From JAUIAI01 sp963732405 (GTDB taxonomy: Bacteria; Pseudomonadota; Gammaproteobacteria; Burkholderiales; Burkholderiaceae_E), in assembly GCA_963732405.1 (NCBI GenBank), contig CAVSZG010000001.1:558001-622000 (forward strand): a stretch of DNA of 64,000 nt, written 5' to 3'. Below are positions 54,066 to 63,729 of the stretch, in pieces (the first letter of the stretch is position 1; each line of letters starts with the position of its first letter). The position numbers were made by a program, and so were the translations under genes. Below the pieces are notes generated by a model. That model saw only the letters and a list, made by a program, of their open reading frames with translations, was not told where the DNA came from and made no database searches.

Positions 54066-54431
54066 TCAGGCCACTCTGATCGCCGCCCATGCGCCGATTC
54101 GCTCCCACGGCAATCCGATCATCAATGCCTGAACCTGTTCGGGTGTCAACGACAGCCTTGGACCGGAAGCAGCGTTCGCCCAGGTGAAGTGACCCCTATG
54201 AAGACGACGGGCGCATAGCCAGATTCCCAGTCCATCATGCACCAGCACCTTGATCCGGTTCGCCCGTCGGTTGGCGAAGATGTACGCGTGATGCGCTTGC
54301 GCCTGACCGAAGACTTTAACCACCCGCGCCAGCGCGGTATCGGTTCCAGCGCGCATGTCCAGCGGCTCCACGGCGAGCCAGGCTTGATCGACGCGTATCA
54401 CCGAAGGACCTCGTTCAGCCAGGCAGCGCAT
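54066..54431 (-). CDS. tnpB: IS66 TnpB
   Basis: 121 residues with VEPLDMRAGTDTALARVVKVFG, AYIFANRRANRIKVLVHDGLGIWLCARRLHRG, the IS66 Orf2 (TnpB) signature. Accessory protein needed for IS66 transposition. Overlaps tnpA. Confidence 0.9.
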   Translation of the reverse strand: MRCLAERGPSVIRVDQAWLAVEPLDMRAGTDTALARVVKVFGQAQAHHAYIFANRRANRIKVLVHDGLGIWLCARRLHRGHFTWANAASGPRLSLTPEQVQALMIGLPWERIGAWAAIRVA

Positions 54432-54781
54432 TGACCGGCCGATGACTGGGGCCACGCGATGCTGATCGTCGTACCGCTGCGCTCAATTGAGATCTGGATT
54501 GGCGCTTCCGATGGTCGCGGCACATTGGGTAACGCGACGAACTCCAATGATGCCGGCGGTGGCTGATCCGCCGTGATTGCAGCAGGCCCAAACGAGTCTG
54601 TCGACCGTTGTGATTCCTTCACCCACTTGCGCAGCATATTGGCATTCAGGCCGTTGGCCAGTGCGATGGCGGCCACCGAAACACCAGGTTGGTGGCACGC
54701 CGCAATGATCGACGCCTTGAACGCGGCGCTGTGACGACGCCGGCTGCGTCGCGAGGCCGTATTGACTGGAGTAGTGTCCAT
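54398..54781 (-). CDS. tnpA: IS66 TnpA
   Basis: 127 residues; SRRRHSAAFKASIIAACHQPGVSVAAIALANGLNANMLRKWVKE is the helix-turn-helix of IS66 TnpA. The C-terminus is variable. Confidence 0.88.
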   Translation of the reverse strand: MDTTPVNTASRRSRRRHSAAFKASIIAACHQPGVSVAAIALANGLNANMLRKWVKESQRSTDSFGPAAITADQPPPASLEFVALPNVPRPSEAPIQISIERSGTTISIAWPQSSAGQCAAWLNEVLR

Positions 54782-54928
54782 GTGTCCGCCTAAGTTAAGC
54801 GGACGCTAGGATCCATCGCAACGATTCGTCATTCAAGATGACATGGCCAGCCGGATACGCCTGAAGAGCCGCTTCGCACAGTCAGACTGAGGGCGGCACG
54901 ATCGGCACTTCACAGCGGCGACCGCTGA

Positions 54929-56296
54929 TCACGGCACTGCCACCGCAGCCCGTTGGTTCGCGATCCAGGCGAGAAAGACCCCTGCCTCATCGCCCGGCGC
55001 AGCGGACTGCTGGCCGTAGCGATCCAGCAGCACGGAAAACTGCCGCAGCAGATCCATGGCGAGCGACTCGGTGGCAGCCCGCAAACTGTGCGCATCCTCC
55101 ACGGTCCCCGTTTTCGACAAGGTCGAGAAAGTTCCATGCAGGATGCGGGAACGGGCTTGGACGATCTGCCCGACAAACTTGCCGACGGTCAGACTGGCCT
55201 TCGGGTTGATGGCATCACCTTTTGAGAGCCCGTAGAACGCCTTGAAGGCTTCGACCAGGCGATTGGTGCTGCCCTTCGTGCTGCCGGCCCAGAGCAAGAC
55301 CTCGAGCGCGGTTTCAAGCTTCGCGGTAGCGACAGTGTCGAGCGGTTCGGCAAGGCCTTCATGGAACCAGTAGGCAGCATCGGCCCAGGCCTGCTCCAGG
55401 CGCGGCAACTGACACTGGCGGGTGACAAACGCCGTCACCCGATTGCCGATTGACGTGAGCATGTCCGCTTGCTGCGCCATGAAGTGATCGAAGGCCTGGG
55501 CAGAAAAACCATGCCCAGGGTCTTGCCGGGTGATGCCGGAACTGATCTGCCCGGCACTCTTTGAGACTTGACCGGTCCATGCCGGAAAGGTGCGGCCGGT
55601 GATTCTGGCCACTGCGCGGGAGTAGTGCACGGGGATCGCCATCTGGATGGCGACCAACGCGATGTCGACCGCGAGGTCAGCGGTCTCAACAGCCAGCTCC
55701 TTGTCGCGCCCGGCGACGGTAATGTCGGCAAGCCAGTGCGCCGACCGTTCGCGCATCGCCTGGTGCAAGGGGCCGTAGCTGATGCTGCTGAAGGCGTCGC
55801 CGCCGTCGCCCAAGCCTTCGCGGGCGACGAAGTCCTGAAGGCTCAGGAAGGCAACCGGGCCGATGCTGAAGGCGGTCGCGTGCTCCGGGAGAATGGCGCA
55901 GGGGATGAAGAAGGTGCGCGCAAAGGTCTGGCTGGTAAACCAAGTGAGCAGTGACGCTTCGAGAACAGCGTCTTGGTCTGGTTGAAGCGGGGTGGTGCCG
56001 CGCGCACGGAAGTCAGAGGTAACGGCGTCGACGACGGCGCACAGGAACCGCCCGGCTTCGGTGCCGAGGTGATAGGACGGGTTCGCGCGCCAGAGCAATG
56101 CCGCCAACTCTCGAAGGGCCTGGGCACCGGTCGCATCGAAGCCGAAGCCGGTGCCGTCGGGGGCATGCCGGCCGGCAAAGACGATGCCATGGGTTCCAAG
56201 GCGCTTCTGCGCCGCGTCATTGACCAGGACATGGTCCGGCGGCGGCAACTGAACGAAGCCCGCATGAGCGGTACGCAAGAGATTGAGCTTTTTCAT
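54929..56296 (-). CDS. HEPN-motif protein, unknown; defence candidate
   Basis: 455 residues, no close family recognised. The C-terminal third (about 290-440) is helical and carries R382-S-R-I-L-H387, an RX4H that fits the HEPN RNase motif as in Apea-like HEPN domains (RSRILHGTF). The N-terminal two thirds are alpha/beta with no motif. It stands alone on the minus strand inside a segment bounded by IS66 ends, next to an IetAS pair. A nucleic-acid-targeting defence role is inference. Confidence 0.6.
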   Translation of the reverse strand: MKKLNLLRTAHAGFVQLPPPDHVLVNDAAQKRLGTHGIVFAGRHAPDGTGFGFDATGAQALRELAALLWRANPSYHLGTEAGRFLCAVVDAVTSDFRARGTTPLQPDQDAVLEASLLTWFTSQTFARTFFIPCAILPEHATAFSIGPVAFLSLQDFVAREGLGDGGDAFSSISYGPLHQAMRERSAHWLADITVAGRDKELAVETADLAVDIALVAIQMAIPVHYSRAVARITGRTFPAWTGQVSKSAGQISSGITRQDPGHGFSAQAFDHFMAQQADMLTSIGNRVTAFVTRQCQLPRLEQAWADAAYWFHEGLAEPLDTVATAKLETALEVLLWAGSTKGSTNRLVEAFKAFYGLSKGDAINPKASLTVGKFVGQIVQARSRILHGTFSTLSKTGTVEDAHSLRAATESLAMDLLRQFSVLLDRYGQQSAAPGDEAGVFLAWIANQRAAVAVP

Positions 56297-56541
56297 GATC
56301 CGGCCTAGCGCACGCGGCGTGGTGTTGCTGCATTGTCAGTCACGCTTGGCGCGCAGCAGCAATGCGGCCAACTGGCGCGGCCTACGCACGCGCTCCCGCA
56401 TCCCCAGCTCGGCGAGAAGACACCAAAGGAATGCTTCCAACCAGAGCGCTGACCACGACCACGAGGTGAGCGCCCCTCAAAGCGGGCTTCGGCGTTGGCC
56501 AGCTACAGCGGGCATCTAGCCCCATCTTGGCGCCCTCCAAA

Positions 56542-56563
56542 ATATGCTTTACGTATCGCATAT
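56542..56563. promoter_or_regulatory. Inverted repeat ATATGC-N10-GCATAT upstream of the HigA-like gene
   Basis: Six-bp arms 46 bp before the antitoxin start, overlapping a -10-like TATGAT. Likely autoregulatory operator. Confidence 0.45.
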
Positions 56564-56608
56564 GATAGCCTTTGTAGGGTCACCTGACCCATGTCCACGA
56601 GGCGCACC

Positions 56609-56932
56609 ATGTCACACACTGCCATTCATCCGGGCGAGCAACTCGCCGAGCAGTTGTCCGCCCTGAACATGAGCGCGGCGGAGCTTGGTCGTCAGCTCAA
56701 GGTACCGGCCAATCGCATTACCGAAATCTTGAACAAGCAACGTTCCATCACCGGCGACACCGCGCTGAGGCTCGGCCACTTCTTCGGCACCAGTCCCGAA
56801 TACTGGCTGAACCTGCAAGCGACCTATGAGCTGCGCTTAGCCGAGCAAAAGGTCGGCGCTGACATTCAGAACTTGCCGACGTTGCGCATGCGCAAGAAAA
56901 AGCTGGCTGGCCGACAGACGGCGACCGCATGA
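56609..56932 (+). CDS. higA: Orphan HigA-family antitoxin
   Basis: 107 residues beginning HPGEQLAEQLSALNMSAAELGRQLKVPANRITEILNKQRSITGDTALRLGHFFGTSPEYWLNLQ, the full HigA (VapI) signature. Usually a HigB toxin gene lies directly upstream; here the 290 bp before it hold no toxin frame. It may regulate neighbouring defence genes. GAGG precedes the ATG at 56609. Confidence 0.88.
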   Translation: MSHTAIHPGEQLAEQLSALNMSAAELGRQLKVPANRITEILNKQRSITGDTALRLGHFFGTSPEYWLNLQATYELRLAEQKVGADIQNLPTLRMRKKKLAGRQTATA

Positions 56933-57020
56933 TGGGCGCGCCTACATATCCACGTGGCCACGCGATTCCGCGTGTGCTACGACCGAACCGAACGCACAGA
57001 ACTCGAACAGGAGATGCAGC

Positions 57021-58037
57021 ATGAATGCCGACATCCTCAAGCGTGTTGTCCGCGCAATCTCTGAAGGCGCCCAGGGTGACTTAGATCGACTGGCAGTCAA
57101 GATCGTCGAAGGCGAGCGGAAAACTGGCCATGTCCGTTTAGCCGACCAGTTGGATGCGATCCTCAAGCAGCCGCGTGCCAAGCGCCCTCTAGCGCCGCCA
57201 GTGAGCCCCGTAGCGGACATCGAGCGAACCCTGAAGGAGCTGCCGCTCAGCCGCCGGCATGGGGAGTCCTTGGCCACGTTGCTGACCACGGATGCGCTTG
57301 AGCACCACATGGTGCTGCCCCCGGCCATTGAAGAGCGCTTCGCGCGGATTGAATCCGAATACGCCGCCCGCGATCGGCTGCGTACCTTTGGCCTGAAGCC
57401 GCGCAAGACAATCCTTCTCTACGGTCCTCCGGGCTGCGGCAAGTCACTCGGTGCGAAGCGCTTGGCGTGGAACACCGGGTTGCCGCTGATGAAGGTCCGC
57501 TTTGATGTGCTGATCTCGTCGTACTTCGGCGAGTCGGCCACCAACCTGCGCTCGATCTTCCTCGCGGCAAAGGAGCGCCCCTGTGTGCTCTTGCTTGACG
57601 AGTGCGATTTCATCGCGCGGTCGCGCATTAACTCGAAGGACATCGGTGAAGCCTCACGCATCGTCAATGCACTGCTGCAGTTGATGGAAGAGTACGACGC
57701 CCCAGGCCTGTTGGTGGCTACGACCAATGTCGAGTCAGCGCTCGATCCGGCGTTGTTCCGCCGCTTTGACGATGTGTTCATGGTGCCGCTGCCGGGTGCT
57801 GTTGAGATCGAAAAGCTGCTGCGCATGAACCTGGCGACAGTGAAGCTCGCCGAGCCGATCAGTTGGACCAAGCTGGTGGAGAAGCTGACCGGCGCCTCGG
57901 CCGCGATGGTCGTCAAAGCGGCCCAGGACGCCGCGAAGGCCGCAGTGCTCAGCGGCAAGCAACTGGTGACGCAGGCTGACCTGCTGCAGTCCATTGCCGA
58001 ACAACGGCGCACGGACGCGGAAGCAAGCGAGGCGTAA
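57021..58037 (+). CDS. ietA: IetA-like AAA ATPase of an IetAS defence pair
   Basis: 338 residues. The AAA module has Walker A G135PPGCGKS142, Walker B with D193-E194 (LLLDECDF), and RRFDDVFMVPLPG (sensor and arginine-finger region). The N-terminal part (about 1-120) is helical. Only 3 bp separate it from the subtilase gene. An ATPase and subtilisin-like protease encoded together is the IetA/IetS architecture, described in an Agrobacterium plasmid and found among anti-phage systems. Confidence 0.8.
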   Translation: MNADILKRVVRAISEGAQGDLDRLAVKIVEGERKTGHVRLADQLDAILKQPRAKRPLAPPVSPVADIERTLKELPLSRRHGESLATLLTTDALEHHMVLPPAIEERFARIESEYAARDRLRTFGLKPRKTILLYGPPGCGKSLGAKRLAWNTGLPLMKVRFDVLISSYFGESATNLRSIFLAAKERPCVLLLDECDFIARSRINSKDIGEASRIVNALLQLMEEYDAPGLLVATTNVESALDPALFRRFDDVFMVPLPGAVEIEKLLRMNLATVKLAEPISWTKLVEKLTGASAAMVVKAAQDAAKAAVLSGKQLVTQADLLQSIAEQRRTDAEASEA

Positions 58038-58040
58038 CGC

Positions 58041-60749
58041 ATGCCGGGCCAACATTTCGACTACCTCCCGCTGCTCCGCACCTTCAAGGGTCGGGCGCGG
58101 CTGGGCGGCGGCGGGAAGGCGTCGCCGCAAACGGTGGCGAACCGCAATGTGCAGCGGCAGGCCCACAGCGCCACACTTGACGCCGCAGCCCAGACCTTCA
58201 GCACGGACTGGAAGGCCCGCAAGGCGCAGCGCCAGACGACCGCCCCGACCTTGCCGGAAGTTCCGGCCGGCGTCCCGCTGCTTCTGGAAGTCGATCCGAG
58301 CCTGGATCTCGATGCGCTACGCCACTACTTCGACTTCGAGATCGTCGCCGAGCAGGAAGATGGGTTTGTCATCGTCGCGTCGGAAGACATCGACATGGCG
58401 ACCTTCCGCGACAAGGTGCGCGGCTTCGCCGTCAAGATCCAAGGCTCCGCAACGATCGCCGAAGTGCATCGGCTGCATACCGATGACGCGGATCGGCTGG
58501 CCCGCATCCTTTCCGATCACCTGTGGGGCATATGGGGGCAGATCGGCGACGACGATCCCTACATCGTCGATATCGGCATTGCCTGCGCGGGGACACTGAC
58601 CATTCCGAAACGCCCGAAACGTGGCAAGCGCACTAAAGACGCCGAATGGGCAGAGCAAGAATTCACGTGGTCGGAACAACGGGCCGCGGCCTACAGCGAA
58701 TGGGAAGACCTGCAGCTTGAGCGTGAGACCGCGCTGGCGCGTTTCATCACCTTCTACCAAGGTGAGATGCTGCATCTGGTCGACGGCGCCGACTTTGAAG
58801 CCGGCGTGCTACCGGACAGCTTCACCGCCCGGATCCGGATCTCGGGGAAGGGACTGAAGGACATCGTCCTCAACTATCCCTATGTGTTCGAAGTCGTCGA
58901 ACCGGAAGACATCGCGCTCCCTCAAACTGCCGGCCAGGCCGCAGCGCAGCCGCAGCTCGCGGTGGAACCGATAGCACCGAGCGCTGACGCGCCAGCCGTC
59001 TGCGTCATCGACAGCGGCATTCAAGAGCAGCACGTGCTGCTGCAGCCGGCGGTGGATCAAGCGACCTCACGTTGCTTCCTCCCGAACACGACACCGACCG
59101 ATGTCGGCGATGCCGTCGCTGGTGGTGGCCACGGCACGCGGGTCGCGGGTGCCGTCCTGTACGGCGAGGAAGTCGCCAAGGCCGGTACGCCGCAGCTGCC
59201 CTACTGGATCCAAAACGCGCGCGTGATCGATGCCAACAATCGCTTGCCGGAAACCGTATTCCCGGCTGAAGCGATACGCACGATCGTCGAGCACTACCAC
59301 TTCGGCCCTCGGACGACGCGCATCTTCAATCATTCGATCAACGCCTACGGCGGCTGCCGGCTGCGCTATATGTCCTCGTGGGCGGCCGAGATCGACGCGC
59401 TCGCCGACGCGCATGACGTGTTGGTCATCCAAACCGCCGGGAACATCCTGCCGACCGGGCCGATGCCCTACCCCGGCGTGCGCGATCACTTGGCTGCCGG
59501 CCGTGCCTATCCCGACTACTTGGCCGAAGCTGCGGCCCGGGTGGCCAATCCCGGTCAGAGCCTTCAGGCGTTGACAGTTGGCTCAGTGGCTTACGACACC
59601 TTCGCGCAAGGCGGTTGGCAGAGCTTCGCGGCAGCGCCAGACTGGCCTTCGGCCTTCTCACGCTCCGGCCCTGGCATCTGGGACGTGATCAAGCCGGAAG
59701 TGGTCGAGTATGGTGGCGACTACATCCGCACCGCCAATCTGCCGCCCGATGTGCAGGGGGGCGGGGGCATCCCGGCCGCCTGCCCGGAGTTGGTCCGGTC
59801 GACCCTTGCCACACCCGGACCGGCCGTGGATCGAGCTGCGACAGGCACATCCTTCGCGGCGCCCAAGGTCGCGCGCATCGCCGCAGCCCTGCAAAGCGTA
59901 CTGCCCGACGCAACTACGCTGCTCTACCGAGCGCTAATCGTCCAGTCGGCGCAGTGGCCGCAATGGGCCGAAGCCGTGCTGGCGCAAATTCGTGTGCCGC
60001 CAGCTGGGCAAACCAAGCCGCAACGGCAGCAACTGCTCGGACAAGCATTCAACATAATGCGCAGCATCGGTTTCGGTATCCCCGACCTGGCACGCGCCAC
60101 CTCCAACACCGATCACCGCACGACCTACATCAGCCAGTCCGAAACCTCGATCCATGCCTATGAGTGCCACATCTACCAGGTGCCTATTCCGGAGGAGCTG
60201 CGGCGGCCCGGCGATGACTTTGACATCCGCATCGATGTGACGATGTCTTACGTGGCCCAGCCACGGCGGACCCGCCGCAACCTACGGCGCTACCTCTCGA
60301 CCTGGGTTGACTGGATCAGCAGCAATCTCGGGGAGGGACTCAACAGCTTCCACGACCGCGCCATCAGGGGCGACGAGGATGAGGAAGCACGGGACGCGGC
60401 TAATCCAGGTTCACCCTTGCCATGGACGCTGCACGTAAGCGACACCGCTGGCGCCGTACGTGGCACCCGCCGCAACAGCGGCACGGTGCAGAAGGACTGG
60501 GCGATCGTCAAATCGAACTCATTGCCAGAACACTTCTGCATTGCCGTACGCGGACACGAGGGCTGGAGCAACGACCCCGACACGAGCGCGCGCTACGCGC
60601 TGGCCGTCACGTTCGAGATCGTCGGTCAGGAGATCAGCATTCACGACCCGCTGCGCACTGCGGTGCTTGAACTGCAGACCCAAATTGAGACTGAGCTTGA
60701 GGTCGACGCAGAAGCCGAGGTCGAAGTGCAAGATGAGGCGTACCGGTGA
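58041..60749 (+). CDS. ietS: IetS-like S8 subtilisin-family protease
   Basis: 902 residues. Catalytic triad: Asp324 (CVIDSGI), His364 (GHGTRVAGA) and Ser604 (GTSFAAPK), with the oxyanion Asn in QTAGN. A long N-terminal region (1-310) replaces the usual prodomain and has no signal peptide, so the enzyme is cytoplasmic. The acidic tail is rich in Glu and Val. It should act with IetA as a two-gene defence or exclusion module. Confidence 0.83.
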   Translation: MPGQHFDYLPLLRTFKGRARLGGGGKASPQTVANRNVQRQAHSATLDAAAQTFSTDWKARKAQRQTTAPTLPEVPAGVPLLLEVDPSLDLDALRHYFDFEIVAEQEDGFVIVASEDIDMATFRDKVRGFAVKIQGSATIAEVHRLHTDDADRLARILSDHLWGIWGQIGDDDPYIVDIGIACAGTLTIPKRPKRGKRTKDAEWAEQEFTWSEQRAAAYSEWEDLQLERETALARFITFYQGEMLHLVDGADFEAGVLPDSFTARIRISGKGLKDIVLNYPYVFEVVEPEDIALPQTAGQAAAQPQLAVEPIAPSADAPAVCVIDSGIQEQHVLLQPAVDQATSRCFLPNTTPTDVGDAVAGGGHGTRVAGAVLYGEEVAKAGTPQLPYWIQNARVIDANNRLPETVFPAEAIRTIVEHYHFGPRTTRIFNHSINAYGGCRLRYMSSWAAEIDALADAHDVLVIQTAGNILPTGPMPYPGVRDHLAAGRAYPDYLAEAAARVANPGQSLQALTVGSVAYDTFAQGGWQSFAAAPDWPSAFSRSGPGIWDVIKPEVVEYGGDYIRTANLPPDVQGGGGIPAACPELVRSTLATPGPAVDRAATGTSFAAPKVARIAAALQSVLPDATTLLYRALIVQSAQWPQWAEAVLAQIRVPPAGQTKPQRQQLLGQAFNIMRSIGFGIPDLARATSNTDHRTTYISQSETSIHAYECHIYQVPIPEELRRPGDDFDIRIDVTMSYVAQPRRTRRNLRRYLSTWVDWISSNLGEGLNSFHDRAIRGDEDEEARDAANPGSPLPWTLHVSDTAGAVRGTRRNSGTVQKDWAIVKSNSLPEHFCIAVRGHEGWSNDPDTSARYALAVTFEIVGQEISIHDPLRTAVLELQTQIETELEVDAEAEVEVQDEAYR

Positions 60750-61068
60750 GGCTGCGCCGGATCCCGGCATGCGCCTCCTGCATGGCATGAGGCGCCACGC
60801 TCACTGGCCAATTGCGCCGCACGTAACGCGTTGATTTATATGCAGTCAGCGAGTTGGGAGGTCTCCTCTAGCTTGTCGCATGAGTGCCAAAGCCCGCGTC
60901 GCCGACGCCAGAGTTGAAGGCCTTGCTGTGCCTTCGCGCATCAGTCGTGCATGCAGCTGAACGTTGAGCTGAGGGGCTCGCACGGACGGAGTTTGGAAGT
61001 CCTCCACGACTACTCGTAACCGGCTGGCCATGTCACATTGACCCGCGTGCTTGGTGGTGCCGGGGCAG

Positions 61069-61171
61069 CTATGCGGCCGGCGTCCACCGATGCGGTAGCA
61101 GTTCGTCGATTGCGCTCGCCCGCTGCGTGGGCAGTCGCTGCAGCACATCCTTCATGTAGGCGTATGGATCC
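61069..61171 (-). pseudogene. tnpC: tnpC of IS66 copy 2, C-terminal piece
   Basis: In the correct frame this encodes DPYAYMKDVLQRLPTQRASAIDELLPHRW and the stop, the standard TnpC C-terminus. It continues directly from the piece at 63813-64000 if IS21 and one copy of GATCC are removed. Confidence 0.85.
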
Positions 61172-61177
61172 TGTCAC

Positions 61178-61297
61178 CGACCGGCATATATGAGCCATTT
61201 CGTGATCGGCATGTAGGAGCCAGGCTCTGATCGGCATATAGGAGCCACGGCGTGATCGCCGTAATGGAGCCACCTTGTGATCGGCATATAGGAGCCA
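61178..61297 (+). repeat. Five transposase-binding repeats at the IS21 left end
   Basis: Units at 61178, 61204, 61229, 61254 and 61279, spaced 25-26 bp, each ending GAGCCA. Confidence 0.85.
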
Positions 61298-61371
61298 GTG
61301 CGGCGGTGGTGGCCGGCGTCTCGAATTGATCGTTCCCGCTACCTTCCGGGTTTTTCCCGGAGGAGTTGGCG

Positions 61372-62925
61372 GTGTCGCGAAGGAGATTCGAGGTGTACGA
61401 GTACAGATTGGTTCTGGTGCGCATGCGCCAGGGCGATTCGGACCGTGAGATCGCCGCCAGCAAGTTGATGGGCCGGCCCAAGGCAGCGGCGCTGCGGGCC
61501 CTGGCGCTGAGTCAAGGCTGGCTCGATGCTCAGCAGCCGATGCCTGAGGACGCCCAGATTGCGGCGGCGCTGAGCGCACCGCGCCGGGCGGCCAGCACAG
61601 TGTCCACGTTGCAGCCGTGGCGCCATCTGATCGAGCAGTGGGACCAGCAGGGGGTCTCGGGGGTGGTGATGCACCGAGCCCTGCGCCGCGAGCACGGCTT
61701 TGCCGGCAGCTACTCGGCGGTGCGCCGCCTGCTTGCCGATCTGCGTGCCAAGCGGCCCGCCCAGGCGACCGTGCGCCTGGAGTTCGAGCCGGCCCAGGCG
61801 GCGCAGGTGGATTTCGGCGCCGGTCCCAAGATGGTCGACCCCAACGGGGTCACGCGGCGCACCTGGGCGTTCGTGATGACGCTGGCGTTCTCCCGGCATC
61901 AGTACGTCGAGTTCGTCTGGGATCAGACCGTAGCGACCTGGCAGGGTTGTCATCGACGCGCCTTCGAGTGGTTTGGTGCCGTGCCCCAGCGCCTGATCAT
62001 CGACAACGCCAAGTGCGCGATCATCAAGGCCTGCCGCACCGAGCCCACCGTGCAGCGTGCCTATGCCGAGTGTGCTGAAGGATACGGTTTCAGAATCGAC
62101 GCTTGCCCGCCGCGAACGCCACAGTTGAAGGGGGTCGTGGAGGCCGGGGTCAAGTTCGTCAAGACCAATTTCCTGCCGCTGCGCACGTTCCGCGACATGG
62201 CCGATCTGAATCGCCAGGTGCGCGATTGGGTGATGCTGGAGGCCGGCGTGCGCGATCACGGCACCACGCGCCAGCACCCCTTGGATCTGTTCGATCTGGA
62301 GCGCCCGCTGATGCGTGCGCTGCCGGCGCAGGCCCCGGACCTGGGCACCTGGCACGAAGTCAAGGTGCATCCGGACTGCCACGTCAAGCACGCCACCATG
62401 CTGTACTCGGCACCGTGCGCGCTGATTGGGCACACGCTGTGGCTGCGCGCCACCGACAACACCATCACCCTGTACGAGGACTATCGGCACATCGCCACTC
62501 ATCGGCGCGGCCAGCGCCGCGGCGAGCGCATCACCATCAACGAGCATCTGCCAGCCAATGCTCGGGCCTTCTTCGCCCGCGATCGGCGCTGGTGTCTGGA
62601 GCAGGCGCGCCAGATCGGGCCAGCCTGCGAGGGCCTGATCGAGCGCCTTCTGGGCGATCGGATCGCCGAGAAGCTTCGGGCCGCCCAGGCCGTGATCGGC
62701 CTGGCCAAGCAGTACACGCCGGCCCGCCTCGAAGCGGCCTGCACCCGCGCCCTGGCGCACGGCTCGGCGCACTACCGTACCGTCAAGACGATCCTGGCCG
62801 GCGGCCACGATCAGCGTGCCGATCTGAATGGCGGCATCGAGTCCCACACCCGCCACGGCGATCGCGCACGCTTCGCGCGCGACGCCGCCGATCTGTTCAC
62901 CGAGCAGCCCGGCTGGCTGCACTGA
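61372..62925 (+). CDS. istA: IS21-family transposase IstA
   Basis: About 517 residues: N-terminal helix-turn-helix, then a DDE core with QVDFGAGPK (first Asp), LIIDNAKCA (second Asp) and KGVVEAGVKFVKTNFL (Glu). GGAGGAG lies seven bases before the GTG at 61372, which is preferred to the TTG at 61366. Confidence 0.92.
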   Translation: MSRRRFEVYEYRLVLVRMRQGDSDREIAASKLMGRPKAAALRALALSQGWLDAQQPMPEDAQIAAALSAPRRAASTVSTLQPWRHLIEQWDQQGVSGVVMHRALRREHGFAGSYSAVRRLLADLRAKRPAQATVRLEFEPAQAAQVDFGAGPKMVDPNGVTRRTWAFVMTLAFSRHQYVEFVWDQTVATWQGCHRRAFEWFGAVPQRLIIDNAKCAIIKACRTEPTVQRAYAECAEGYGFRIDACPPRTPQLKGVVEAGVKFVKTNFLPLRTFRDMADLNRQVRDWVMLEAGVRDHGTTRQHPLDLFDLERPLMRALPAQAPDLGTWHEVKVHPDCHVKHATMLYSAPCALIGHTLWLRATDNTITLYEDYRHIATHRRGQRRGERITINEHLPANARAFFARDRRWCLEQARQIGPACEGLIERLLGDRIAEKLRAAQAVIGLAKQYTPARLEAACTRALAHGSAHYRTVKTILAGGHDQRADLNGGIESHTRHGDRARFARDAADLFTEQPGWLH

Positions 62926-62940
62926 CCCCTTGGAGGATTG

Positions 62941-63729
62941 ATGAACCCTATCCCTGAACTGGCCCCACAACTGAAGCAGTTGCGCTTGTCGGGCATTCTG
63001 GACTCGCTGCAAGCCCGCAACCGTCAGGCGATCGACGGCAAGCTCGCCTACACCGAGTTTCTGGCCATGCTGATTAGCGACGAGGTCGCCCGGCGCGACC
63101 ACAAGAAGTTCTCCACAAGGCTGCGGCGGGCGCAGTTCCGCGCCACCAAGACCTTCGAGCAGTTCGACTTCGATCGCTTGCCGGGCCTGAACCGTGCTCA
63201 GGTCCACGACCTGGCCGCCGGGCGTTACATCGATGAAGCGGCCCCGGTACTCATCGTTGGGCCGTGCGGGACGGGCAAGTCGCATCTGGCACAGGCCCTG
63301 GGCCACGCGGCCGTGCGTCAAGGCGTGGACGTGGCCTTCTTCAGCTGCGCAGCGCTCACCGCCAGCCTGAACGCCGCCCGCGCCACCGGCGGCTACGAGC
63401 GCAAGTTGGCCAACCTGGCCCGCGTGCCGCTGCTGATTGTCGATGACTTCGGCCTGAAACCACTGCGACCACCCGCCGACGAAGACTTGCACGATCTGAT
63501 CGCCGAACGTTACGAGCGCTGCGCCACCATCGTCACCAGCAACCTGGACTTCCCCGAATGGGATCAAGCCTTCCCGGCCAACCGGCTGCTGGCCTCGGCC
63601 ACGCTCGATCGACTGCGTCATAACGCGTACTGCCTCACTCTCGAAGGGGCTTCGTTCCGCACCCCCAGACAAGCCCCCACGCAATCGAAAAGAGTGCTTG
63701 CAAAAGCCGCCGAAACAAGCAATTCTTAA
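62941..63729 (+). CDS. istB: IS21-family helper ATPase IstB
   Basis: 262 residues with Walker A GPCGTGKSH, Walker B LLIVDDFGLKPL, and TSNLDFPEW. IstB is the AAA+ regulator that selects the target and activates IstA. GGAGG lies just before the ATG, 15 bp after istA. Confidence 0.93.
   Translation: MNPIPELAPQLKQLRLSGILDSLQARNRQAIDGKLAYTEFLAMLISDEVARRDHKKFSTRLRRAQFRATKTFEQFDFDRLPGLNRAQVHDLAAGRYIDEAAPVLIVGPCGTGKSHLAQALGHAAVRQGVDVAFFSCAALTASLNAARATGGYERKLANLARVPLLIVDDFGLKPLRPPADEDLHDLIAERYERCATIVTSNLDFPEWDQAFPANRLLASATLDRLRHNAYCLTLEGASFRTPRQAPTQSKRVLAKAAETSNS

Larger units (their letters stand above)
53668..54858 (-). mobile_element. IS66-family element 1, 3' part missing
   Basis: Contains tnpA, tnpB and the 5' part of tnpC. 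Its intact outer end reads GTATCCGGCTGGCCATGTCA (minus strand, from 54858), matching in inverted orientation the end of IS66 copy 2 at 61016. The other side is cut by the IS3 element. Confidence 0.82.

Noticed and set aside
61178..61297. Regular 25-bp repeats resembling a CRISPR array
   Set aside because: The intervals between conserved parts are only about 6 bp, and the units recur inverted at the other IS end, so they are transposase-binding sites.
61339..63684. Open frame of 781 codons opposite the IS21 genes
   Set aside because: Antisense of istA and istB in GC-rich DNA; no domains, while the other strand encodes complete IstA and IstB.
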